From the NCBI GenBank assembly GCA_021786265.1, contig JAJYNP010000144.1, forward strand, positions 61,320-125,319: 64,000 bases of DNA, given 5' to 3'. Source of the stretch: Chloroflexota bacterium (GTDB lineage Bacteria > Chloroflexota > Limnocylindria > Limnocylindrales > CSP1-4). Position 1 is the stretch's first letter. Each line of letters opens with the position of its first letter. The position numbers were made by a program, and so were the translations under genes. The notes beneath the pieces were generated by a model. It was given only the letters and a program-made list of their open reading frames with translations. It did not search any database and was not told the DNA's origin. Below are positions 58,097 through 64,000 of the stretch, in pieces.

Positions 58097-59335
58097 TCAG
58101 TCGAAGCGAGGCGGCGCGGCCTGCACGATCTCGCGCAGCACGCGGAACCCATCCACGTAGGTGCCGCTCGCATGGGCCGTGCCGCGCGCCAGCTGCTGCA
58201 GGCGCAGCGTGGCGCCGAGCAGGCTCGCTCCCGCGACCTGCCGTGCCGGCATCGGCGCGGGCGGCAACGGGACAGTCTCCGCCGCGGCCGCGGCGAGCCG
58301 ATCCGTGGCGCCGGCGTCGAGCCAGACCGTCGCCGCGCCGAGCTGTCGCAGCTCCCCGGCCAGCAACTCCAGGTACGCCTCGAGATCCGGAGATCGCGGC
58401 CCCGGCACGATGACGAACCCGACGTCATGCGGCCCGACGGCCTCCACCTGCCCGTGCCGGAACTCGCTGACGGTCGTGCCCACCGCCTGCCGATGCACCT
58501 TCTCGTGCCACAGCAGTGACCCTGCGTGCGCCAGGCCGGCCGTCGGCCCGAGGCCCATGATCCACGTCCGGCGGGCCACGGCCAGGCGCGTCACGGCCGG
58601 CAGGACCGCCTCCCACGACTCCACGATGCTCGACAACCACGAGCGGATCGCCGTGACCCCGGGCCGATCCACCGGCAGGTTGCCGGCGAGCGCGAGCAGG
58701 GCTGCCAGGGTGGCCAGCTCGGACTTCGTCGCGGCGCCGCGCTCGTCCCCGATCGGCAGCACGACCGTGTCCGTGGCCACCACGGCCAGGGGCGAGGCTT
58801 CGTGCGCGGTGACCGCGAGCACGCGGGCACCGGCGTCGACGGCAAGCCGGGCCGCCGCGAGCGTCTCGGGGCTGCTGCCCGACTGTGAGATGGCCACGAC
58901 CAGGTCTCCCGGCCGGAACGCGTCGCCGTCGACCCCACCGAAGACCGCTTCCGCCGACTCGCGCACGAGTACCGCGCGGGGGTGCGGCCCGGCACGCTCA
59001 CGGGATCGCCACGACGGTGCCGCGGCGCGGGCCATGGCGAGCGAGGCACCGGTCCCCAGCAGGACCAGCCGCTCGGCGGCTGCGAGACTGGCGTCGAGAG
59101 CGTGCGCGTGGTCGCCCGTGAGCCTCAGTGTCGCGGCGACCGCCTCGTGCCCCTCGGCCAGCTCCCGGCCCATCTCGTCGGGTCCGTCCGGGCGGAGCCG
59201 GCGCAGGCGCGCCATCGCGGCAGCGGAAAGGCGAGGGGCGCGCTCCTCCCCGGCGGCATCGCCGGCCTCGGGACGCTGGGCATCGCCAGGACGCTGGGCA
59301 CCGCTAGGACGCGAGATCGCGCCGTCCGTGCTCAC
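58097..59335 (-). CDS. Double-SIS-domain sugar isomerase/deaminase-like protein (AgaS/GlmS C-domain-like)
   Basis: 412 residues from GTG 59335, overlapping the permease stop (GTGA). After a variable N-terminus, two SIS domains: first VLLGTGASLAMARAA, LVVAISQSGSSPETLAAARL, AVTAHEASPLAVVATDTVVL and GDERGAATKSE; second WIMGLGPTAGLAHAGSLLWH, VGTTVSEFRHGQVEAVGPHD and VIVPGPRSP. The Ser/Thr-rich SQSGSSPET loop binds the sugar phosphate. There is no glutaminase domain, so it is an isomerase or deaminase of an amino-sugar phosphate rather than GlmS. Last gene of the ABC uptake operon, implying that the imported sugar is an amino sugar. Confidence 0.87.
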   Translation of the reverse strand: MSTDGAISRPSGAQRPGDAQRPEAGDAAGEERAPRLSAAAMARLRRLRPDGPDEMGRELAEGHEAVAATLRLTGDHAHALDASLAAAERLVLLGTGASLAMARAAAPSWRSRERAGPHPRAVLVRESAEAVFGGVDGDAFRPGDLVVAISQSGSSPETLAAARLAVDAGARVLAVTAHEASPLAVVATDTVVLPIGDERGAATKSELATLAALLALAGNLPVDRPGVTAIRSWLSSIVESWEAVLPAVTRLAVARRTWIMGLGPTAGLAHAGSLLWHEKVHRQAVGTTVSEFRHGQVEAVGPHDVGFVIVPGPRSPDLEAYLELLAGELRQLGAATVWLDAGATDRLAAAAAETVPLPPAPMPARQVAGASLLGATLRLQQLARGTAHASGTYVDGFRVLREIVQAAPPRFD

Positions 59336-60234
59336 CCCTTGACGCTCCCCGCCGTCAGCCCCGCGACGATGTAGCGCTGGAAGACGAACGCAATGATCAC
59401 CGGCGGCAGCGCGGCGATCACGCCACCGGTCGCCAGCAGTCCGAAGTCCACGCCGTGGCGCCCGATGAAGTCGTTGATCGCCACCGGCAGCGTCTTGGAT
59501 GCGTTGGTCTGCGTGATGATCAGCGCGTAGAGGAACTCGTCCCAGGCCATCAGGAAGGCCAGCAGCCCGGTCGACACCAGCCCGGGTGCCGCGACCGGCA
59601 CGATCACCCGGACGAGCACCCCGAGCCTCGAGCACCCGTCCACCCGCGCCGCGTCGTCGAGCTCGGAGGAGATGGTCTCGATGTAGCCCCGCATGATCCA
59701 GATCACGAACGGGGTGACGAACGAGGCGTAGATGATGATCAGCGCCAGCGGCGTGTCCCGCAGGTGCAGCGCGCTCATGATCTGGTACAGGGGCAGGATC
59801 AGGGCGATCGGCGGCAGCATGTAGGTCGCCATGAACGCCAGGATCAGCCAGCTGCGGCCGGGGAAGCGGAGCCGCGCGAAAGCGTACGCGGCGAGGGTCC
59901 CGACCGCGATCGAGAGCACGGTCACGCTCGACGCGATGATCGAGCTGTTGACCAGCGCCGCCCGGAAGCTCAGGGCGCTGTCGTCCGGCGAGCTCCCCAC
60001 GGTCAGCGCCGCGAAGCGATCAAGGCCGACGTGTGCGGGGATCCAGCTCAGGGGCCGTCCCAACAGGTCGACGGGCGCCGCCACGCTCGAGATCAGCAGC
60101 CACGCGAACGGCGCCAGGATGATCACCAGCGCCACGACCATCGCCGCGTAGAGGAATGCGCCACGGCCAAGGCGCCGCAGGCGTACGGTTGCGCCCGCGC
60201 GGTGACGGACATGCACGGCGGGGCCCGAGCTCAC
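59332..60234 (-). CDS. Sugar ABC transporter permease (MalG/CUT1 type)
   Basis: 300 residues from GTG 60234. Six TM helices and the ABC-permease EAA loop near DDAARVDGCSRLGVLVRVIV (E/D-x-A-x-x-D-G). The ending GLTAGSVKG is the classic MalG-type C-terminus (GLTAGAVKG). It starts 2 bases after the first permease. No ATPase gene is in the window; CUT1 systems often share a distant MsiK-like ATPase. Confidence 0.93.
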   Translation of the reverse strand: MSSGPAVHVRHRAGATVRLRRLGRGAFLYAAMVVALVIILAPFAWLLISSVAAPVDLLGRPLSWIPAHVGLDRFAALTVGSSPDDSALSFRAALVNSSIIASSVTVLSIAVGTLAAYAFARLRFPGRSWLILAFMATYMLPPIALILPLYQIMSALHLRDTPLALIIIYASFVTPFVIWIMRGYIETISSELDDAARVDGCSRLGVLVRVIVPVAAPGLVSTGLLAFLMAWDEFLYALIITQTNASKTLPVAINDFIGRHGVDFGLLATGGVIAALPPVIIAFVFQRYIVAGLTAGSVKG

Positions 60235-60236
60235 GG

Positions 60237-61169
60237 TCAGGTCCTCCCCAGCCGGCCGAGCAGCCGCAGGTAGACCGCCGCAAGGACCATGATGACCAGC
60301 GCGATCAGGTAGCCGAGCGCCGCTCCTCGCCCGAAGTCGTACCCCTGGTAGGCGGTCTGGTAGGCGTAGATCGCGATGGTCTGGGTGGCGTTGGCGGGGC
60401 CGCCGCCCGTCATGATCCAGACGATGTCGAAGACCTTGAACGCTTCCATCGTGCGCAGGACCAGCACGATCAGGATCACGGGCACGATCAACGGGAGCAG
60501 CACGTGCCGGAGCGCCTGGAGGGTGTTCGCTCCGTCGACCCTGGCCGCCTCCACCATCTCCGGCGAAACCGACTGCAGCGCGGCGAGCAGGAGGATTGCT
60601 ACCAGCGGCGTCATCTTCCAGACGTCGGCGAGGATCACCATCCACATCGCGAGGTCGCTGTTCGACAGCCAGACCTGGTAGCTGTGCAGGATTCCGAGCT
60701 GCGTGAGCAGTGCGTTGAGCGCCCCGTACTCGGCGTTGTCGATCCAGCGCCACATCAGCGCGTTCACGATGGTCGGCAGCGCCCACGGCAGGATCACGAG
60801 CGTTCGCAGCAGCCAGCGGAACCGGAGCGGCTGGTCCATCAGCAGCGCCAGCGCCAGGCCCAGGCCGAGCTCGAGCGCCGTGGACACGACGGTAAACCAG
60901 AGCGCGCGCCAGGTGGCGGCCCAGAAGTCACCACTGGTCAGCTGGTCGATGTAGTTGCCCAGCCCCACGAAGGGTTCGTCTCCCGGGCGGACCAGGCTGA
61001 TGTCAAAGAGGCTCATCCAGGCCGCGCGAGCCAACGGGACCACGACGACGAGCAGGATCACGAGGGCGGCGGGGGCAATGAACGCCGCCGCCACCCACGT
61101 TTCCGGCCATGGTCTCCGGACGCGCCCGGGGCCCGTGCCCGAGGAGCGCGCCCGGAGCGCCTGGCTCAT
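60237..61169 (-). CDS. Sugar ABC transporter permease (MalF/CUT1 type)
   Basis: 310 residues. N-terminal TM AAFIAPAALVILLVVVVPLA, then the CUT1 features SLFDISLVRPGDEPFVGLGN, WLLRTLVILPWALPTIVNAL, EMVEAARVDGANTLQALRHV (EAA loop with VDGA), FDIVWIMTGGGPANATQTIA. Forms the channel with the next gene. Lies 22 bases after the binding-protein gene. Confidence 0.94.
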   Translation of the reverse strand: MSQALRARSSGTGPGRVRRPWPETWVAAAFIAPAALVILLVVVVPLARAAWMSLFDISLVRPGDEPFVGLGNYIDQLTSGDFWAATWRALWFTVVSTALELGLGLALALLMDQPLRFRWLLRTLVILPWALPTIVNALMWRWIDNAEYGALNALLTQLGILHSYQVWLSNSDLAMWMVILADVWKMTPLVAILLLAALQSVSPEMVEAARVDGANTLQALRHVLLPLIVPVILIVLVLRTMEAFKVFDIVWIMTGGGPANATQTIAIYAYQTAYQGYDFGRGAALGYLIALVIMVLAAVYLRLLGRLGRT

Positions 61170-61191
61170 CGGATCGCCCTTGCGGTGGCTG

Positions 61192-62472
61192 CTACTTCTG
61201 GAGATCGGGCAGCTTCGCCGCCACGTCGTTCAGCGCCTGCTGCGGGGTCTCCTTGCCCTGCAGCGCCAGCTGGATGGCGACCTGCAGCGCGTTGGAGAGC
61301 TTCGTGTAGTACGGCACGACCGGCCGCGCGACGAGGTTCGCGAACTGGTCCTGCGCGGCGGCGAAGAACGCCGGGTTCGCCTTCGTGACGTCCGGGTTCG
61401 CAAACGACGCCTTCCACATCGGGAACGCGTTGGCCGTGTCCATCTCCTGGCTCTTCTCGCTCGCGATCCAGAGCGCGTACTTCAGGGCCTCGTCCGGGTG
61501 CCTGGAGCTCTTCGTGATCGCGAGGCTCATGCCGCCGTTCACCCCGCTGGTGGCCACGCTGCCCTCGCCGGGGCTCGCGATCACCTCGATCTGGCCGGCG
61601 ACTTTCGACTGCTTCGGGTCGTTCATGACGTTGTAGCCATAGGTCCAGTTCAGCGCCATCGCCGCCTGGCCGGCCGCCATGGTGCTGTTGACGTCGTCCT
61701 CGATGAAGCCCAGCGACGCCGGGTTGACCAGACCCTGATCGAGCAGGCTCTTCATGAACTGGAGCGCGCCGAGCCCGCCGCCCGTGTTGAACGTCGCGTT
61801 GCCCTGCGCGTCCATGAAGTTGGCCCCGCCGAAGACGGCCGCCAGCTGCGTCCAGTCGCAGATGACCGCCTCGACCTGCTTCCAGCTGGCCACGATCGGA
61901 TACTGGACGATCCCCTTCGCCTTGATCGCCTTCGCGTCAGTCACCACGTCGTCCCAGGTCCTGGGTGCGGACGTGATCCCCGCCTGGGCGAACATCTGCT
62001 TGTTGTAGAAGAAGAACTTCGTATCGTTGATCCACGGCACGCCGTAATAGCGCCCGTTGTAGGTCGCGGCGGTCCAGGCCGACGGGAAGACGCCGCTCTT
62101 GAAGTCGGCCGGGATCTTGTCGGTAATGTCCGTCACGATGTTCGCCTTGACGAACTCGGCCGGCCACGGCGTGTCCATCAGGACGATGTCGTACAGGCCG
62201 GAGCCGCCGACCTGGTCGGTGACGATCTTGTCGTGGAGCGCGTCGTAGCCCACGTACTCCGGCACCACGGTGATGTTCGGGTTGGCGGCGGTGAAGGCGT
62301 CGGTCATCGCCTTCACGTCCGCGTCGCTGTACGCGGCCTGCTTCATGAACAGCGCGTGCAGCGTGACCTGCGCACTCCCACCCGGCGCCTGGGTGGCCGC
62401 TCCCGTGCACGCCCCGAGGACCGTTGCCACGGCCAGGAGCGCAAGCATCGTCCGCCCTCGCGAACGTCGCAT
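61192..62472 (-). CDS. Extracellular solute-binding lipoprotein of the sugar ABC transporter
   Basis: 426 residues from ATG 62472 (GAGGAGG 8 bases upstream). Lipoprotein signal MLALLAVATVLGAC (Cys22). Family 1 binding-protein fold: AMTDAFTAANPNITVVPEYV, YDIVLMDTPWPAEF, YYGVPWINDTKFFFYNKQMF, PRTWDDVVTDAKAIKAKGI, MAAGQAAMALNWTYGYNVM, GVNGGMSLAITKSSRHPDEA. Captures the sugar at the cell surface for the two permeases downstream. 64 bases separate it from the ROK regulator gene upstream. Confidence 0.94.
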   Translation of the reverse strand: MRRSRGRTMLALLAVATVLGACTGAATQAPGGSAQVTLHALFMKQAAYSDADVKAMTDAFTAANPNITVVPEYVGYDALHDKIVTDQVGGSGLYDIVLMDTPWPAEFVKANIVTDITDKIPADFKSGVFPSAWTAATYNGRYYGVPWINDTKFFFYNKQMFAQAGITSAPRTWDDVVTDAKAIKAKGIVQYPIVASWKQVEAVICDWTQLAAVFGGANFMDAQGNATFNTGGGLGALQFMKSLLDQGLVNPASLGFIEDDVNSTMAAGQAAMALNWTYGYNVMNDPKQSKVAGQIEVIASPGEGSVATSGVNGGMSLAITKSSRHPDEALKYALWIASEKSQEMDTANAFPMWKASFANPDVTKANPAFFAAAQDQFANLVARPVVPYYTKLSNALQVAIQLALQGKETPQQALNDVAAKLPDLQK

Positions 62473-62536
62473 CTCGAACCTCCTCTTCCTTTCCCCCTGT
62501 CCCTGCCCGGGTCCTGTCGCCGGACCCGGGTCCCGA

Positions 62537-63799
62537 CTACCCGACGACCGCGGTCGCGGCCCCTGGTCCCACTTCCTGCACCACCTCCGTGCCCCCTCCC
62601 ACATCGAACACACCGAACAGCGACGACGGGGCGGCCTTCCGCCGCACGCTCTGCAGCGCGGCGGCCACGGCGCCGATCACCGTCGAATCCGACCCGAGCG
62701 ACGAGATGACCAGCCGCGGCGCCGACCACAGGCGGGCGGCGAGGCGAGCGGACAGCCGGTCGAGATACGGCCGCAGCGAGCGTCCGACGCTCCCGTCGAT
62801 GACGATCAACTCGGGATCGAGCAGTGCGCCGACCGCCACGAGGGCGAGCGTCACGTGGTCGAGCGTCTCGTCGATGACGGCGCAGGCGATCGGGTCTCCG
62901 TCCGCCGCCGCCCGAAACACGGCCGCCGGCGTCACCTCGGCCGCACGCAGCAGCGACGGCTCACCGGACGACGCCAGCAGCTCGGCCGCACGGCGCGCGA
63001 TGCCCGGCCCCGAGGCGCGCTCCTCGAAGTCGCCGACACCGTCGCGGAGCGGTCGGGCGAGCCGGTCCGCGGAGAGCGTCACGTAACCGATCTCGCCGGC
63101 CCCGTTGCGGTGCCCCTTCACGAGCCGCCCGTTCGCCACCACGGCAGCCCCGATGCCCGTGCCGATCGAGATGGTGACGAAGTCGTCGACGCGACGGCCA
63201 TCACCGCGCCAGGCATGGGCGAGTGCGGCGAGGTTCACGTCGTTCTCCACGATCACGGGCACGTCCACGTCGGCCGCCAGCCGGGGGACGATCGCGAAAT
63301 CCTGCCACTGGACGTTGGGGCCGCTGACCGCCACGCCGGTGTCCGCGTCGAGGATGGCGGGGACGCCGACGGCCCCCCCGAGCACGGGCAGGCCGCGGCG
63401 CCGGGCTTCTGCCCGGAGGTCGGAGATCGCGCCGAGGAGGGTCGGGTACGGCTCCGCGTCTCCGTGGGTGGGTCGGCGAATCTCGTGGAGGATCGTGCCG
63501 CTCAGGTCCGCGAGCGCCGCCTGGCACTTCGTGCCGCCGAGGTCGACCCCGATCACGCAGCCGGCCTGGCGGTTGAAGGTGATGCGGGCCCGGGGCCGTC
63601 CCGGCACGTCGGTCGAGCCCGCCGACTCGACGATCAGGCCCCCGTGGATGAGCCGGCCGACGATGCGGCTGACCGATGAGGCGGACAGCCCGAGCGCGTG
63701 GGCGATATCCGGTCGGGTCGTCTCGCCGCGGTCCCGGACGAGGTCGAGCACGAGGAACTCGTTGACCTCGAGCATGGCCGCATGTCGGAGACCTGGCAT
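62537..63799 (-). CDS. ROK-family transcriptional regulator
   Basis: 420 residues from ATG 63799 (AGGCAGGA upstream). N-terminal wHTH (about 10-75: LVLDLVRDRGETTRPDIAHA, LGLSASSVSRIVGRLIHGGL) followed by the ROK sugar-kinase-like fold: GVDLGGTKCQAALADLSG, GGAVGVPAILDADTGVAVSG, VPVIVENDVNLAALAHAWRG (catalytic Asp), DDFVTISIGTGIGAAVVANG, KGHRNGAGEIGYVTL. The zinc-binding CxCGxxGC loop of many ROK proteins is absent. XylR/NagC-like repressor of the downstream ABC operon; a dyad just upstream of its own gene is the likely operator. Confidence 0.93.
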   Translation of the reverse strand: MPGLRHAAMLEVNEFLVLDLVRDRGETTRPDIAHALGLSASSVSRIVGRLIHGGLIVESAGSTDVPGRPRARITFNRQAGCVIGVDLGGTKCQAALADLSGTILHEIRRPTHGDAEPYPTLLGAISDLRAEARRRGLPVLGGAVGVPAILDADTGVAVSGPNVQWQDFAIVPRLAADVDVPVIVENDVNLAALAHAWRGDGRRVDDFVTISIGTGIGAAVVANGRLVKGHRNGAGEIGYVTLSADRLARPLRDGVGDFEERASGPGIARRAAELLASSGEPSLLRAAEVTPAAVFRAAADGDPIACAVIDETLDHVTLALVAVGALLDPELIVIDGSVGRSLRPYLDRLSARLAARLWSAPRLVISSLGSDSTVIGAVAAALQSVRRKAAPSSLFGVFDVGGGTEVVQEVGPGAATAVVG

Positions 63800-63810
63800 A
63801 GTTCCTGCCT

Positions 63811-63827
63811 GTTAGAAATGAACTAAC
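63811..63827 (-). promoter_or_regulatory. Probable ROK operator
   Basis: GTTAG, seven bases, CTAAC: read on the minus strand GTTAGTTCATTTCTAAC. The TTAGTT half-site resembles XylR/NagC-type ROK operators. It begins at the expected transcription start and ends 12 bases before the ROK ATG, so binding would block the operon. Confidence 0.7.
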
Positions 63828-63834
63828 GGGGCGC

Positions 63835-63863
63835 ACGATAGCAGGGACGCGCACCGGAATCAA
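63835..63863 (-). promoter_or_regulatory. Promoter of the ROK-ABC operon
   Basis: Minus strand: -35 TTGATT (63863-63858), 17-base spacer, -10 TATCGT (63840-63835). The start point is expected at about 63828, giving a roughly 29-base 5' UTR holding the operator and AGGCAGGA. The TATCGT -10 recurs at 3855-3860 (tRNA) and 51731-51736 (methyltransferase). Confidence 0.75.
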
Positions 63864-63885
63864 TGCGCGCCGTCGGGGCTGTGGA

Positions 63886-64000
63886 CGGCCAGTGAATCTG
63901 TCCGAGCTACGCGGCCAGTGACTTTGTCACCCTCGGTGGCATGGATCCGAGGGAAACCGTCGCTCTGAGTGTCCAGGCGCAGCGGCGCCTCACCATCCTC
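63886..64000 (+). mobile_element. Left end of a probable insertion sequence (cut by the window edge)
   Basis: Two copies of CGGCCAGTGA (63886-63895 and 63912-63921; 26-base period), each followed by a CTGTC/TTGTC-type extension, precede a transposase-like start at 63941. Short repeated ends before a transposase gene fit an IS terminus. The true end and target duplication cannot be defined because the other end is outside the window. Confidence 0.5.
63941..64000 (+). CDS. Transposase-like protein, first 20 residues only
   Basis: ATG 63941 opens MDPRETVALSVQAQRRLTIL and is still open at the window edge. The MDPRE...AQRRL start is like that of DDE transposases with an N-terminal helix-turn-helix (ISNCY-like), recalled from family knowledge rather than tested. 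GGTGGC upstream is a weak ribosome-binding site. Confidence 0.5.
   Translation, partial: MDPRETVALSVQAQRRLTIL

Noticed and set aside
63835..63840. TATCGT as a special sigma-factor -10 motif
   Set aside because: It recurs at three sites, but only one has a good -35 at 17 bases; it is an acceptable variant of the housekeeping -10, and three cases are too few.

Overview
The window is one contiguous stretch of very GC-rich chromosome. Most short promoters and operators with A/T-containing cores stand out against that background. Gene content suggests a free-living, probably aerobic/facultative bacterium of a high-GC deep lineage. My best guess is Chloroflexota (Limnocylindria/Ellin6529-like), with Actinomycetota as the alternative. 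This is inference from overall style: many GTG starts, GTGA/ATGA start-stop overlaps, short 5' UTRs and CCA-encoding tRNAs. No phylogenetic marker in the window proves it.

Layout. 1-2.1 kb: aromatic amino acid genes aroF-aroA (minus strand) behind a textbook attenuator, with a 12-residue leader peptide containing FFFFY followed by a terminator hairpin. 2.1-3.85 kb: a repeat-rich spacer, a broken esterase gene and two tRNAs (Arg-GCG, Ser-GCU). 4.4-9.3 kb: a hybrid histidine kinase followed by a REC-PAS-GAF-EAL c-di-GMP phosphodiesterase. 9.2-15.3 kb (minus): an envelope-stress-like operon with two ECF sigma factors flanking an anti-sigma factor, then a secreted serpin lipoprotein, another lipoprotein and a polytopic membrane protein. 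15.3-17.5 kb: non-coding repeats and an AAA/DUF4143 ATPase. 17.7-21 kb: a PadR-controlled membrane-protein operon. 21.2-27.4 kb: secreted proteins and lipoproteins, several frameshifted or truncated, ending in ABC-permease debris, so it reads as a decaying region.

27.1-37.2 kb: a complete dissimilatory nitrate reductase module (narGHJI, minus strand) with its own wHTH regulator carrying four conserved-looking cysteines. The divergent genes are narK and ywiC. A perfect 14-bp palindrome containing TATAAT on both strands lies in the divergent promoter. 37.5-48.7 kb: a chemosensory operon cheW-cheR(TPR)-cheW-mcp-cheA(REC)-cheB that resembles the Wsp system, but it ends in a REC-GAF-HD-GYP phosphodiesterase rather than a WspR-type diguanylate cyclase. 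A membrane diguanylate cyclase is encoded divergently. With the EAL protein at 7-9 kb, c-di-GMP turnover is a main theme of the window.

48.8-52.5 kb: a WD40-like gene remnant, a VapBC-type toxin-antitoxin pair, mtnA plus a class II aldolase (methylthioribose salvage), and a methyltransferase. 52.5-57.1 kb (minus): a YhaN-like SMC-type ATPase with an internal membrane hairpin, its YhaO-like nuclease partner and a 32-residue coupled small ORF. 57.4-58 kb: a secreted protein. 58.1-63.9 kb (minus): an amino-sugar/sugar ABC uptake operon (ROK regulator, binding protein, two permeases, double-SIS protein) with a clear promoter and an operator-like palindrome. The right edge cuts into what looks like the start of an insertion sequence.
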